A stretch of 42,604 nt of DNA from Anaerolineae bacterium. GTDB taxonomy: Bacteria > Chloroflexota > Anaerolineae > 4572-78 > J111. The stretch covers positions 1-42,604 of the forward strand of contig JAHDWA010000074.1 of assembly GCA_023382535.1 (NCBI GenBank), written 5' to 3'. This document shows, in pieces, positions 1 to 8,878 of the stretch (positions within the stretch are counted from its first letter, which is position 1; each line of letters starts with the position of its first letter). The position numbers were made by a program, and so were the translations under genes. The notes under the pieces are model-generated. The model was not told the origin of the DNA. It was given only the letters and a program-made list of their open reading frames with translations, and made no database searches.

Positions 1-843
1 GAGAGAATCGTCCAGGTTACCATTATCCCTCCCTTCGAATCCAATGTTGAACTAGAACGAGAACTGGCCGCCCGCTATTGGCTCGATGAGGCAGTTATTG
101 TTACACCTTCCAGTTATGATAAAACTGTTCTTACCCACGCGTTAGGATCGGCCACGGCTGATTACCTCCTGCGCTGTCTGCAGGGCGATGAAATCCTGAG
201 TGTCAGTTGGGGTACTACCCTGCTTTCAGTTATAGAGGCGCTTTCGATTCAAAATTGGCCCGAGATGAAAATTGTCCAGATGCTGGGGGGTCTTGGGCGG
301 CCGGAGTCTGAAACTTACGGGACTGACCTGGTGCATCGGCTGGCCCTGGCTTTTAACGCTAAACCTCGCTTGGTTCCTGCACCCGGCATCGTTAATAGTA
401 AACTGGTCCGCGATGCTCTGCTGCTTGATTCTCAAATCGCCGGTACGTTAGCTTTGGCGGCGCAGGCTGATGTGGCGCTGGTCGGGATTGGCAGACCCAC
501 CCCTGACTCTGTGGTCATGCAGTCAGGCATTCTGACCGAAGCCGAGTTTACCGAATTACAGGCGTGTGGAGCGGTCGGTGATATTGCCCTGCGCTTTTTT
601 GATAGCAATGGCCTACCCATCCAGCATGAAATCTGTGATCGCATGATCGGCCTTGATTTGGACCAGATCCGTAACATCCCGCGTGTGATTGGGGCAGCCG
701 GAGGTGAGGCTAAAGTTGAAGTCATCCGGGCGGCCTTGCGCGGTAAGCTCATCAACATCTTAGTTACCGACGAGCGGACTGCCCTGAACTTGCTGGAGGA
801 TCCCATAAATATTAAGGAGTATGATCAGCATGGAACTGCATGA
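1..843 (+). CDS. SorC/DeoR-type sugar-binding transcriptional regulator (5' truncated)
   Basis: The reading frame is open from base 1, so the start and the N-terminal helix-turn-helix lie outside the window; 280 codons are visible. The visible part matches the SorC effector-binding domain: an early [16 protein letters not shown] segment, then [16 protein letters not shown], the glycine-rich strand that binds sugar phosphates in this family, then the ALVGIGRP segment and a C-terminal part ending [11 protein letters not shown]. SorC proteins bind a phosphorylated sugar and control adjacent catabolic operons. The stop codon lies just inside the following oxidoreductase gene, so the two are probably co-transcribed. 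This may be a local regulator of the sugar island. The family call is firm; the ligand is unknown. Confidence 0.85.
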   Translation, partial: ERIVQVTIIPPFESNVELERELAARYWLDEAVIVTPSSYDKTVLTHALGSATADYLLRCLQGDEILSVSWGTTLLSVIEALSIQNWPEMKIVQMLGGLGRPESETYGTDLVHRLALAFNAKPRLVPAPGIVNSKLVRDALLLDSQIAGTLALAAQADVALVGIGRPTPDSVVMQSGILTEAEFTELQACGAVGDIALRFFDSNGLPIQHEICDRMIGLDLDQIRNIPRVIGAAGGEAKVEVIRAALRGKLINILVTDERTALNLLEDPINIKEYDQHGTA

Positions 844-2110
844 ACATTTAGAAAAACGAGCAGCAGCCGGGAATCCCATTCGGCTGGGGCTGGTGGGCTG
901 CGGTCAAGAAGGCTCGGGGATGGTCCACCTCACCCGCAGAATGGTCGGGCTGGATACCAGGGTTATCGCCGATATTATCACCGAGCGCCCCGTAGCGACC
1001 TTGAAAGCTACGGGCGTCCCTGAGGCTGATATCTGCGTCACCGATAAAGTGGGATTGGCGGAAGACGCTCTCCAAAAGGGCAAATATGTGGTCACTCAGG
1101 ATGCTCTGTTACTGCCCAAACTCGAAAGCCTGGACGTTCTGGTTGAGGCGACCGGCGTCACCGAAGTAGGCGCGCAGGTGGCCTGGAACAGCATTCTCAA
1201 CCAGAAACACATTGTTATGTTGAATGTCGAGACGGATGTGACGGTGGGGATTCTGCTCCATCAACTGGCCCAAAAGATGGGCTGTGTCTACACCGTTGCC
1301 AGCGGCGATGAACCGGGTGTATGTAAAACGCTCTACAATTTTGCGCGCACGCTCGGCTTTGAGGCGGTCTGCGTGGGCAAAGGCAAGAACAATCCTATTG
1401 ACTACTATGCCACCCCGGACTCGTGCCGCGAGGAAGCCGAACGCAAACACATGAATCCCAAGATGCTGGCGGCTTTTAAGGACGGCACCAAAACGATGGT
1501 CGAAATGGCGGCCCTGTCCAACGCGACCGGCCTTGTCCCCGACGTACCGGGCATGCACGGAGCAAAAGTGGACGTGGCGGACCTGAACAAAGTATTTATC
1601 CCTGAGGCAGATGGCGGCATTCTCCATCGCCGCGGCTGCGTGGATTATTCTATTGGCAAAGTAGCGCCCGGCGTCTTTGCGATCATCGCGACCGACGAGC
1701 CGCGTATTATCGAGGATATGAAATTCTACTCGATGGGTTCCGGTCCCTATTACCTGCTCTACCGGCCCTACCACCTGTGCAGCATCGAGACGCCTATTTC
1801 GGCGGCGGAGGCGGTCATCTACGGAGAAACGACCCTGGCTCCCAAGCAGATGATTTCCGAAGTGGTCGCCATTGCCAAGCGTGACCTGAAAGCCGGGGAA
1901 GCTGTTGGTGAAATTGGCAGCCCCGATCACTTCAGCCGGATTTATACCTATACAGAGGCGAAGGCTAAACGGGGTATTCCCATGGGCCTGACCCCAGGAG
2001 GCAAAGTGCTGAGGGATATTCGCCGGGACGAGATGCTGACCGAGGAAAATTTTGCCCCTGATACCTCAAAGCTGGTTTATAAATTGCGCCAGATGCAAGA
2101 TGCGCTCTAA
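830..2110 (+). CDS. NAD(P)-dependent oxidoreductase with C-terminal SAF domain (homoserine dehydrogenase-like)
   Basis: Predicted 426 aa. An N-terminal Rossmann fold is shown by [14 protein letters not shown] (residues 17-30), followed by a homoserine-dehydrogenase-like middle region and, from about residue 325, a SAF-type domain ([14 protein letters not shown]). This architecture matches the COG4091 group (predicted homoserine dehydrogenase with SAF domain), which often sits in sugar or polyol operons rather than in amino-acid operons. I chose the ATG at 830 because AAGGAG (814-819) is 10 nt upstream; the ATG at 821 would leave only 1 nt. The gene overlaps the SorC stop by 14 nt, which suggests translational coupling. 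The substrate cannot be read from sequence; a short sugar acid or keto-sugar phosphate is a guess from context. Confidence 0.75.
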   Translation: MELHEHLEKRAAAGNPIRLGLVGCGQEGSGMVHLTRRMVGLDTRVIADIITERPVATLKATGVPEADICVTDKVGLAEDALQKGKYVVTQDALLLPKLESLDVLVEATGVTEVGAQVAWNSILNQKHIVMLNVETDVTVGILLHQLAQKMGCVYTVASGDEPGVCKTLYNFARTLGFEAVCVGKGKNNPIDYYATPDSCREEAERKHMNPKMLAAFKDGTKTMVEMAALSNATGLVPDVPGMHGAKVDVADLNKVFIPEADGGILHRRGCVDYSIGKVAPGVFAIIATDEPRIIEDMKFYSMGSGPYYLLYRPYHLCSIETPISAAEAVIYGETTLAPKQMISEVVAIAKRDLKAGEAVGEIGSPDHFSRIYTYTEAKAKRGIPMGLTPGGKVLRDIRRDEMLTEENFAPDTSKLVYKLRQMQDAL

Positions 2111-2131
2111 ATCACCAAAGAGGAGAAATTA

Positions 2132-3184
2132 ATGGCAGATACGATGAAAGCGGTTGTGGTCCGGGCGCCCATGCAGTTTGAGGTGGAAGAAGTGCCTGTA
2201 CCCACCGTATCTGAGGGGGGCTTGTTACTGGAAGTAAAGGCATGTGGGTTGTGCGGTTCAGACCTGCGAACTTTGCGCGGCGGCCATCGTAAAGTCACCT
2301 TTCCCTGGATTCTGGGCCACGAAATTTGCGGGACTATCGCCGAGGTTGGCCCCAATTATCAGGGTAAATGGCAAAAAGGGGAGAGAATCGCCGTCGGACC
2401 CATGGCTTATTGCGGCGTCTGTGATTTTTGCCTGGATGGGCGCTATGAACTGTGCGAAGATTACCGGGAGATTGCCCAGGCCTGGCCGGGCGGCTTTGCC
2501 GAAAAAGTGATTATCCCTGCAGCTTCGGTCAGGCTGGGTAACATCGAATATGCACCCGAGAGCCTGGACTCAGCCGCTGCAGCTATTGCCGAGCCGGTAT
2601 CTTCCTGCATCAATGCTCAGGAAAAAGGCCAGGTCGGCCTGGGCGATACCGTCGTTATCATTGGCACCGGCCCGGTTGGCTGTATTCACACCAGCCTGGC
2701 TCGGGCCAAAGGGGCCGACAAGATTTTCGTCATTGATGTGGTGGAGCAGCGGCTGGCCCTGGCCGCCGCCTTTGAACCCGACGCTTTAATCAATGCCGCT
2801 AACGTTGACCCGGTGCAGGAGGTGCGCCGGCTTACCGGCGGCAAAGGCGCCGATGTGATTGTGACCGCTACTCCTGCACCTGTGGCCCAGGTTCAGGCGG
2901 TCGAGATGGCCCGTAAAGGAGGCCGCATTCTCCTGTTTGGGGGTCTGCCCAAAGATAACAGCAAGCCCGGCGTGGACATGAACCTTGTCCATTATAACGC
3001 CTTGCATCTGATCGGTACCACCATCTTCGCCCCCAGGCATCACCGCCAGGCTCTGAAATTACTGGCCTCAGGTCGCATTCCGTTGGATAAGTTGATTACC
3101 CATCGTTTCCCCCTGGCCGAGTTTAAACAGGGAGCGACCCTGGCGCTGGAGGGTCAAGTTTTGAAAGCGGTATTTATGCCATAG
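2132..3184 (+). CDS. Zinc-dependent MDR alcohol/polyol dehydrogenase
   Basis: A 350-aa medium-chain dehydrogenase of the sorbitol/threonine dehydrogenase type. The catalytic zinc site is GLCGSD (C41) and GHE (H63, E64); the structural zinc lobe has C94, C97, C100 and C108; the NAD-binding fold has [12 protein letters not shown] good Shine-Dalgarno sequence (AGAGGAG) precedes the ATG. It is the third gene of a SorC-SAF oxidoreductase-MDR unit. Its closest relative in the window is the MDR gene at 19169: both share GGFAEKV, the ILFGGLPK segment and a similar C-terminus, so they look like paralogues from duplication within the island. Oxidation of a secondary hydroxyl on a sugar or polyol is likely; the exact substrate is unknown. 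Confidence 0.85.
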   Translation: MADTMKAVVVRAPMQFEVEEVPVPTVSEGGLLLEVKACGLCGSDLRTLRGGHRKVTFPWILGHEICGTIAEVGPNYQGKWQKGERIAVGPMAYCGVCDFCLDGRYELCEDYREIAQAWPGGFAEKVIIPAASVRLGNIEYAPESLDSAAAAIAEPVSSCINAQEKGQVGLGDTVVIIGTGPVGCIHTSLARAKGADKIFVIDVVEQRLALAAAFEPDALINAANVDPVQEVRRLTGGKGADVIVTATPAPVAQVQAVEMARKGGRILLFGGLPKDNSKPGVDMNLVHYNALHLIGTTIFAPRHHRQALKLLASGRIPLDKLITHRFPLAEFKQGATLALEGQVLKAVFMP

Positions 3185-3198
3185 GTTGTGCGAACAAG

Positions 3199-3219
3199 CT
3201 TATTCTTGAGATGAATAAG
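3199..3219 (+). terminator. Hairpin after the MDR gene (weak terminator candidate)
   Basis: CTTATTC (3199-3205) pairs perfectly with GAATAAG (3213-3219) across a 7-nt loop, 15 nt after the MDR stop codon. There is no U-run, so intrinsic termination is uncertain. It marks the boundary before the promoter at 3237. Confidence 0.3.
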
Positions 3220-3236
3220 ACGGGCAAGTAGTAAAG

Positions 3237-3265
3237 TTGACAAAAAAATCAGGGTATAATATCAT
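3237..3265 (+). promoter_or_regulatory. Sigma-70-type promoter of the DUF6786-like gene
   Basis: TTGACA (3237-3242) and TATCAT (3260-3265) are separated by exactly 17 nt. A TATAAT also occurs at 3255 but would be only 12 nt from the -35 box. The layout matches the promoter at 21918-21946 closely, including the shared ATCAGG inside the spacer. Predicted transcription start is near 3272. Confidence 0.65.
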
Positions 3266-3275
3266 ATCTCGGTGT

Positions 3276-3288
3276 GAGGTATGACCAC
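3276..3288 (+). promoter_or_regulatory. Putative GntR/FadR-type operator (copy 1)
   Basis: GAGGTATGACCAC contains the inverted repeat GGT-ATG-ACC (3278-3286), the half-site geometry known for FCD/FadR-family GntR regulators (GT-N3-AC core). It lies 12 nt downstream of the -10 box, about where transcription starts, a position expected for repression. An identical 13-mer stands at 21953-21965. A FadR-type GntR gene lies at 30180. Binding is inferred, not shown. Confidence 0.5.
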
Positions 3289-3357
3289 AAAAAGTTAGAA
3301 TATCCCTGAGTTTAGGGGATTGGCGATGACAGCCACCAAATTGGGAAAGGGCCCAAG

Positions 3358-4428
3358 ATGAACTACAGAGTCTCTTTTCAACAAGTCATTACCTCTCTGG
3401 AAAAAAATAACCAACCTTATGCCACCCTCACCCTGCAAAACGGGGTGAGCCTCATTATCCCCCAGCGCGGCGCGCGTGTCTTGGGCCCTTTTTTATCCTC
3501 AGACAGTGAGAGCATTTTTTGGCTGAACCAGGCTTTTGCTCACCCCGACTCCTTTAAACAATTTTTGAACTCCCGCGATTGGAACCTGGGCGGGGAGCGA
3601 GTCTGGATTGCTCCTGAAATCCAATACCTGGTTCGTGATCGCTCCGATTTTTGGGGCACCATTCGCGTACCCGAGCAGATGGACCCCGGCAATTACACCC
3701 TTGAACAACTTAGTCCCCAGCAGTGCCGGCTGGCTCAGAGTTTGACTCTGTCTGCCTACAACCTGGCCTCCGGCCAAAAAGAGCTTCACATGGAGCGACT
3801 TATTAAACCTGCTGACGACCCGCTCCGCTCCTTGAGCAGTTACCAGACATTAATTGACGGCCTGATTTTTGCCGGTTATGAGCACACCATCTCCTTGTCT
3901 GAAACCAGCCTCGATGACACGATGAGCGAGTCGTGGAATTTGATCCAATTAAACCCCGGCGGCCAGCTCCTCATTCCCGCTTCCCCCCACGTCGAATACA
4001 GCGATTATTATGAACCTATCACCTCCACCTTTCAATCTATCCACCCTGACCACGTCAGCCTGAGAATTACCGGCGACCGCCAGTATAAAGTGGGCTACAA
4101 GGCCGCCCACGTGTTTGGACGTCTCGGTTATTTCAACCCGCTTGACGATGGTCGGGCCTACTTAATTGTGCGCAATTTCTTTAATAACCCAGCCGCGCCT
4201 TATGTTGAAGAACGGGCGGCCTGGCCGGGACAGCGGGGCCATTCCATTCACATCTACAATGACGATGGCGCTTTGGGTGGCTTTGGTGAATTGGAATGTA
4301 ACGGCCAGGCGATCGGCGGGGAAACCGGCAGGTCCACCGCTACCGACCCATTTGTGCTGTGGTTGTATGTGGGCGCGGCCGATAAAGTGAGACAATTGAT
4401 TCCCCATCTGCTTGGTATAGAACTTTAG
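3358..4428 (+). CDS. Aldose-epimerase-fold protein, DUF6786/DUF4380-like
   Basis: 356 aa, no signal peptide or membrane segment. The N-terminal LQNGVSLIIPQRGARVLGPFL resembles the opening strands of galactose-mutarotase-fold proteins, and the C-terminal IHIYNDDGALGGFGELECNG is typical of the DUF6786/DUF4380 group (Y/N-DG, F-ELE). Such proteins are common in plant-polysaccharide loci but have no settled activity; mutarotation or carbohydrate binding is plausible. It is the first gene after the GGTATGACC promoter and precedes the isomerase gene, separated by a strong palindrome. The family assignment is from pattern recognition and moderately sure. Confidence 0.6.
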   Translation: MNYRVSFQQVITSLEKNNQPYATLTLQNGVSLIIPQRGARVLGPFLSSDSESIFWLNQAFAHPDSFKQFLNSRDWNLGGERVWIAPEIQYLVRDRSDFWGTIRVPEQMDPGNYTLEQLSPQQCRLAQSLTLSAYNLASGQKELHMERLIKPADDPLRSLSSYQTLIDGLIFAGYEHTISLSETSLDDTMSESWNLIQLNPGGQLLIPASPHVEYSDYYEPITSTFQSIHPDHVSLRITGDRQYKVGYKAAHVFGRLGYFNPLDDGRAYLIVRNFFNNPAAPYVEERAAWPGQRGHSIHIYNDDGALGGFGELECNGQAIGGETGRSTATDPFVLWLYVGAADKVRQLIPHLLGIEL

Positions 4429-4462
4429 AGCTAAGAAGTAGTTAGACCTACCTTCTGAATTC

Positions 4463-4492
4463 AGGAGTGAAAAAGTACACTTTTTCACTCCT
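4463..4492 (+). terminator. Perfect 14-bp inverted repeat (terminator or attenuator)
   Basis: AGGAGTGAAAAAGT (4463-4476) and its exact reverse complement (4479-4492) flank the dinucleotide AC. As RNA this gives a 13-bp stem with a UACA loop. It is 35 nt past the stop of the DUF6786-like gene and 56 nt before the isomerase start. No U-run follows on the + strand, so it could be an attenuator, an mRNA-stabilising hairpin or a protein-binding palindrome. Confidence 0.5.
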
Positions 4493-4547
4493 CTAAAAAC
4501 CCTCAAAACAAAGTATCAATCTGTTCAATGATGAAAGGAACACAGTT

Positions 4548-5978
4548 ATGAAAGTAATGGATAAGAAAACAACCTTTGGCCTGATTGTCGGGACCAGGGG
4601 CTTCTTCAACCCCGAATTGGCCGTCCAGGGACGCAGGGATTTGCTGGCCAAGCTGGATAGGCTGGGTTACAACTACATCATTCCCCCCGAGGATGCCACC
4701 CCTAATGGCGCTGTCGAAACCTATGCCGACGCCAAAGTGTGCGCCGAACTTTTCAAAAAACACCGCGATGAAATTGACGGTATCGTGGTGGTCCTGCCCA
4801 ATTTTGGCGACGAGATGGGCGTGGTTTATACCCTGGACATGGCCAAACTGAATGTGCCGGTGCTGATCCAGGCCTGCGACGACGAAGACCCGCTGAAACT
4901 CTCGGTTAAGGAACGGAGGGACTCATTTTGCGGCAAATTCTCGGTCTGCAACAACCTGTACCAGTTTGGCATCCCCTTTACCGATACCACTTATCACACC
5001 TGCCGGATTGACAGCATGGAATTTACCAAGGACCTGGATTTCTTTGCCCGGGTTTGCCGCGTGGTGAAAGGCTTGACCCATATGCGCGTTGGAGCGATTG
5101 GGGCCAGGCCGACCCCCTTCCATACCTGCCGCTACAGCGAAAAGCTGCTCCAATCCACCGGCATCACCGTCGTCACAGTTGACCTGTCGGAAATGATGGC
5201 CGCGGCCAGGACCCTGGTCGCCTCAAAGCCCAAAGAGGTGCAGGACAAAATCGCCGAAATCAGAGCCTACGGCAACATTCCCGATTACATCCGGGAAGAA
5301 GCAATTTTGAAGCAGGCTGGCTGGTCGGTGGCGGTGGAGAACTGGATGGCCCAAAATGAGTGTGACGCCAGCGCCATTCAATGCTGGACTTCGCTTCAGC
5401 TTAACTACGGCTGCGCCACCTGCCTGACCATGAGCATGATGGGCGAGAATTTAATGCCCAGCGCCTGCGAAGTGGACATCACCGGCGCAGTGTCCATGTA
5501 TGCGCTGGTCCTGGCTTCGGGTAATTCGCCGGGTTTCCTGGATTGGAATAATAATTTTGGCGAAGATCGGGATATGTGCATTAACACCCATTGCAGCAAC
5601 TTCCCCAAGAGTTTTATCGGCAAAACCCCGGAGATTTCTAACCTGGATGTGATTGGCGCCTCGGTTGGCCCGGAAAAGAGCTTTGGAGCCATCAAGGCCC
5701 AGGTGGCCGGCGGCGATATGACCTTCTTCCGCATGTCTACCGATGATAGACATGGCCGCATCCGCTCCTATGTGGGTGAAGGCGAATTTACCGATGACCC
5801 GAATACGATCCAGGGTGGCTCGGCTGTGTGCCGGATAAACAACCTGCAGCAGATGATGAAATACGTCTGCAAGCAGGGGTTTGAGCACCATGTAGCAATG
5901 GTCCGAGGTAATTATGCTGGTGTGCTGGAAGAAGCAATTAACAGTTATCTAAACTGGGATCTTTATCGCCATCAATAG
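4548..5978 (+). CDS. L-fucose/L-arabinose isomerase family protein
   Basis: 476 aa, cytosolic. The sequence follows the L-fucose/L-arabinose isomerase fold: an N-terminal Rossmann-like region (GLIVGTRGFFNPELA, then DGIVVVLPNFGDE) and a C-terminal catalytic region with SACEVDITGA (E308 and D310 are likely Mn ligands) and NTHCSNFP. It is shorter than classical FucI (about 590 aa) and close to the length of uncharacterised family members in sugar loci. These enzymes interconvert aldose and ketose. Genes in the rest of the island (two FGGY kinases, two aldolases) could act on its product. The substrate is unknown. Start chosen at the ATG preceded by GAAAGG at about 10 nt. Confidence 0.75.
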   Translation: MKVMDKKTTFGLIVGTRGFFNPELAVQGRRDLLAKLDRLGYNYIIPPEDATPNGAVETYADAKVCAELFKKHRDEIDGIVVVLPNFGDEMGVVYTLDMAKLNVPVLIQACDDEDPLKLSVKERRDSFCGKFSVCNNLYQFGIPFTDTTYHTCRIDSMEFTKDLDFFARVCRVVKGLTHMRVGAIGARPTPFHTCRYSEKLLQSTGITVVTVDLSEMMAAARTLVASKPKEVQDKIAEIRAYGNIPDYIREEAILKQAGWSVAVENWMAQNECDASAIQCWTSLQLNYGCATCLTMSMMGENLMPSACEVDITGAVSMYALVLASGNSPGFLDWNNNFGEDRDMCINTHCSNFPKSFIGKTPEISNLDVIGASVGPEKSFGAIKAQVAGGDMTFFRMSTDDRHGRIRSYVGEGEFTDDPNTIQGGSAVCRINNLQQMMKYVCKQGFEHHVAMVRGNYAGVLEEAINSYLNWDLYRHQ

Positions 5979-6200
5979 CCTGAACTCGTCCCACCCTATC
6001 TAGGAGGTGCCAAGCTCCAAAATGCGGAAAACCCGGACTTGTACCCACTTGAGATGTGATATGATCTCGGAGGTCTAGCAAGCCACCCTTGATCTGACTG
6101 GAAGTAGGTATATTTCTAACCGCTTTCCCAAAACAGGAAGTACCTATCCGGAGGAGAGCAGCTTCCAAAGGAGGTGAGGCCAAATTCTACTAAAATTGAG

Positions 6201-6214
6201 ACACAAGGTTGTGT
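6201..6214. promoter_or_regulatory. Perfect palindrome upstream of the sugar-binding protein gene
   Basis: ACACAAGGTTGTGT has perfect 6-bp arms around GG and lies 47 nt upstream of the binding-protein ATG, inside a 283-nt leader (5979-6261). It has the size and symmetry of a repressor operator but does not match the GGTATGACC motif, so if real it would serve a different regulator, for example the SorC protein. The rest of the gap also holds TAGGTA...TACCTA arms around 6115-6150 and several GGAGG tracts, with no clear promoter. Confidence 0.3.
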
Positions 6215-6261
6215 TTTATCAAGACGTTTATTACAGAGTTGTAACTTAAGGAGGACCCTAA

Positions 6262-7764
6262 ATGAATAAGAAATTTATCAGCCGGCGTGAATTTCTGCGC
6301 CTGAGTGCCTTGACCGCCGCCGGTTTAGCTGCGGCTGGCTGCGGCGCTCAGCCGGCCGCCCCGGCCGCCGCCCCCACGCAGGCTCCCGCTGCCGCTGCTC
6401 CCGCTACCGAAGCCCCAGCGGCCGCCGCTCCAGCGGCTAAAGAGGTGAGTCTGGATGTGATGTCGCTGGCCGAGTACGAAGGGCCGTACAAGGAGATTTG
6501 GAACGTTTTCAACGCCAAAAATCCGGGGATCAAGGTCAACGTGTTCTCTATTAATGAGGACACAGCGGCAGCCCATGAGGCCAAAGTGGCCGGCGGCTAC
6601 CTGCCCGCCATCGAGCTGACCCAGGAAATGCAGATCTTCTTCGACAAGAGCAACTACGAATTGGCGGTCAACCTGGGCGAAATTGACTTCCAGTGGTGGG
6701 ACCGCTGGGAGTTCGATGTCAAGAACGCCTGGTCGAAACTGCACAACCTGCCTGGCCCCCGCTCGCTGGACTTCTTCCAGGGCTTTGTGATGACCTGGCA
6801 GTACAACAAAGAGTTGATGGACAAAGCCGGACTTGATCCGCAAAAAGATGTCAAGACCTGGGCTGACTTTGAGAAGTGGATGGACGAAGGCACCAAGTGG
6901 GCCAAGTCGCCCGACTCCGGCGTGGAATGGTTCTACAACCAGGCCTGGCACAACTGGATCTTTGGCAACAACTATACCGACTGCATGCCGCTGGCCTTCC
7001 CCGACGGCCAACGCGACCGCCAGGTTGACTGCTGGCTGGGCAAGGCCAAGTTCGACGCCGACGACTCGCCCTATCGCCACTACTATGAATTCTTCCTGAA
7101 TGCCCAGGAACGAGGCTGGATCCCTGACAACATGACCCAGCGCCAGTGGGAAGGCGATATGGAAGCCAGCTACATCGCCGGCAAGTCGGTCATGATGCTG
7201 CACGGCCCCTGGGTGTGGGACAAGGCCCTGGCCGCCGGCTCAGACTTTGCGGTGAAGGGTAACCAGGAGGGTTTACCCGCCACCCCGCCGGCCGAGGGCC
7301 AGGAAGTGTGGATGCAGAGCGCCCTGCCGCCCAACATTGACAACCAGTGGTTCATGCGGGCCGGGGTAGATAAACTGCCCGAATGGCCGCAAATCCTGAC
7401 CGCCTGGAACTGGTTCTTCAGCCCCGAGGCAGTGCCCATGCGCGCCCAGGGCGAAGGCCGCTGGCCGCTGTACAAGCTGGATGAGAAGCTTGAGTTGAAG
7501 GGACCCCAGTTCATCTCGGTGCTGAGCCAAATCGGCACGCCGGGTGGCAAGTGGGAAAAGGCTCAGTTTGAGCAAGATCTAACCGGAAACGTCCAGGCCA
7601 GTCCCTACCGCAAGAAAGGCTCCAAGGGGGTCTGGGATTGGGAGTCAAACGGTAACAATCAGGTCATGGCCGACGTGCTGTCCGGTAAGATCACGGTCAA
7701 AGAGGCTCTGGGTATCGCCCAGAAGAACTGGGAAGAAAGCTTTGAAGGGATACCCACCGCCTAA
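6262..7764 (+). CDS. Extracellular carbohydrate-binding lipoprotein of an ABC importer
   Basis: 500 aa. The N-terminus has a twin-arginine motif (SRREFLRL, residues 7-14) followed by a lipobox ending at C27 (LAAAGC), so it is probably Tat-exported and lipid-anchored. Residues 28-60 are an Ala/Pro/Thr-rich linker of low complexity, typical of Anaerolineae solute-binding proteins. From about residue 63 the sequence is a family-1 extracellular solute-binding domain with many Trp residues in the centre (FQWWDRWEF, then AWHNWIFGN), fitting an aromatic sugar-binding cleft. Strong SD (AAGGAGG). It is followed by two permease genes, so it is the receptor of this importer. An oligosaccharide or glycoside ligand is likely but unspecified. 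Confidence 0.9.
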   Translation: MNKKFISRREFLRLSALTAAGLAAAGCGAQPAAPAAAPTQAPAAAAPATEAPAAAAPAAKEVSLDVMSLAEYEGPYKEIWNVFNAKNPGIKVNVFSINEDTAAAHEAKVAGGYLPAIELTQEMQIFFDKSNYELAVNLGEIDFQWWDRWEFDVKNAWSKLHNLPGPRSLDFFQGFVMTWQYNKELMDKAGLDPQKDVKTWADFEKWMDEGTKWAKSPDSGVEWFYNQAWHNWIFGNNYTDCMPLAFPDGQRDRQVDCWLGKAKFDADDSPYRHYYEFFLNAQERGWIPDNMTQRQWEGDMEASYIAGKSVMMLHGPWVWDKALAAGSDFAVKGNQEGLPATPPAEGQEVWMQSALPPNIDNQWFMRAGVDKLPEWPQILTAWNWFFSPEAVPMRAQGEGRWPLYKLDEKLELKGPQFISVLSQIGTPGGKWEKAQFEQDLTGNVQASPYRKKGSKGVWDWESNGNNQVMADVLSGKITVKEALGIAQKNWEESFEGIPTA

Positions 7765-7852
7765 GGAAACGGGTTTCACGCTTATTTTCTTGTGCCCATG
7801 CGGCGCGTGACGCGAAGCGGGGAACGAGAAAAAACAGGTTTTTATCGGCTGA

Positions 7853-7881
7853 GGGTGGCCTACTTGAAAAGTGGGCCACCC
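7853..7881 (+). terminator. Hairpin between binding-protein and permease genes
   Basis: GGGTGGCC (7853-7860) pairs with GGCCACCC (7874-7881), with an inner ACTT/AAGT helix around a GAA loop. It lies after the binding-protein stop and before the permease SD, with no U-run. Hairpins here commonly stabilise the upstream mRNA or attenuate, giving more binding protein than permease; that role is inferred. Confidence 0.55.
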
Positions 7882-7909
7882 CAAACCGGTCCATTATGGA
7901 GGTGTAACG

Positions 7910-8863
7910 ATGGGTGTCGCGCCGGCAACCTCTCTTGAACAACAAATCCGCGAGAGAGCCAACCAGAAGAAAACCAGCAAACTTGGGCGAAAACGGATTC
8001 TGGAAGACTGGGCCTTCCTATTACCCCAGTTGATTATCTTTGTCCTCCTCACCATTGTCCCTTTCTTTGTGGCCATTCCCATTTTGTTTACCGATATGGC
8101 CCAATTTAATGACCCGCAAATCAACCCGGTCGGCTTGCGTAATTTTACCGCCCTTTTTACCGATCGCAGCGTCCAGGTGGATTACTTGCCGGCACTCCAG
8201 CGAACCATCGTCTTTGTTCTCCTCAATTACACCACCGTCTACATCTTTGGCCTCAGCTTGGCTTTACTCATGTATGAGGTGGGCTTTCGGGGCGGCTTCT
8301 TTACCGTCATTTACCTGCCGCTGATGGTCTCCGGCCTGGCCGTTGGATATATGGCGGTGATGTTGTTCTCTAAGGAAACAGGTACGGCTAACCTGCTGCT
8401 CCAAGAGGTAGGGTTGATTGAGGACCCAATTAATATCTATTCGGCAGGAGGGACAGCTTTCATCCTGCCCTTAATGGTCGGCTGGCGCTATGCCGGCTAT
8501 AATATGGCCATCTTCCTGTCCGGCCTGTTAGCCATCCCTAAAGAAACTATTGAAGCGGCTATTGTTGATGGAGCCTCCTACTGGCAGCGGTTGTGGCGGG
8601 TCTATTTTCCACAGATGCTGCCCTCCTTTATCCTGGCGACAACAATGTGTTTGATCGGTTCCTTTGCCGTCTTTGACGAATTGGTGGCGATGGGCGCCTT
8701 GTATGTGAACCCGGAAGCGAAGCTGCTGAGCATCCTCTTCTTTACCTATGGGTTTCAAATCGAGCGGCTGGCCATGGGTATGACGTTGGCCGTGGAAACC
8801 TTTCTGCCCCTGGTGCTGCTGGGGGTAGCCTTACAGCGGTTACAGCGGCGCGTGCAGTACTAG
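7910..8863 (+). CDS. Carbohydrate ABC transporter permease, MalF-type
   Basis: 317 aa integral membrane protein. The first membrane segment is at about residues 36-58, with further hydrophobic segments to the C-terminus. The cytoplasmic EAA loop that docks on the ATPase is visible at residues 214-232 (IEAAIVDGAS...). I start at the ATG at 7910 because GGAGGT (7898-7903) is 6 nt upstream; the GTG at 7871 lies inside the preceding hairpin. The second permease follows after 15 nt. No ATP-binding subunit is encoded nearby, so the complex presumably uses a shared MsmX/MalK-type ATPase from elsewhere. Confidence 0.9.
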   Translation: MGVAPATSLEQQIRERANQKKTSKLGRKRILEDWAFLLPQLIIFVLLTIVPFFVAIPILFTDMAQFNDPQINPVGLRNFTALFTDRSVQVDYLPALQRTIVFVLLNYTTVYIFGLSLALLMYEVGFRGGFFTVIYLPLMVSGLAVGYMAVMLFSKETGTANLLLQEVGLIEDPINIYSAGGTAFILPLMVGWRYAGYNMAIFLSGLLAIPKETIEAAIVDGASYWQRLWRVYFPQMLPSFILATTMCLIGSFAVFDELVAMGALYVNPEAKLLSILFFTYGFQIERLAMGMTLAVETFLPLVLLGVALQRLQRRVQY

Positions 8864-8878
8864 CAGCGGGAGGCGGCA

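Noticed and set aside
1109..1930. 273-codon open frame antisense to the SAF-domain oxidoreductase
   Set aside because: No recognisable domain or SD; the + strand product has Rossmann and SAF signatures.
3255..3260. TATAAT as the -10 box of the 3358 gene
   Set aside because: Only 12 nt from TTGACA; TATCAT at 3260 gives 17 nt and matches the 21918 promoter.
6039..6065. TTGTAC/TATGAT promoter upstream of the binding-protein gene
   Set aside because: Spacing is only 15 nt and it lies about 200 nt from the gene; too weak to call.
6325..7203. 292-codon open frame antisense to the sugar-binding protein
   Set aside because: It mirrors a GC-rich coding strand, resembles no known protein, and the + strand gene has a clear signal peptide, SD and family match.
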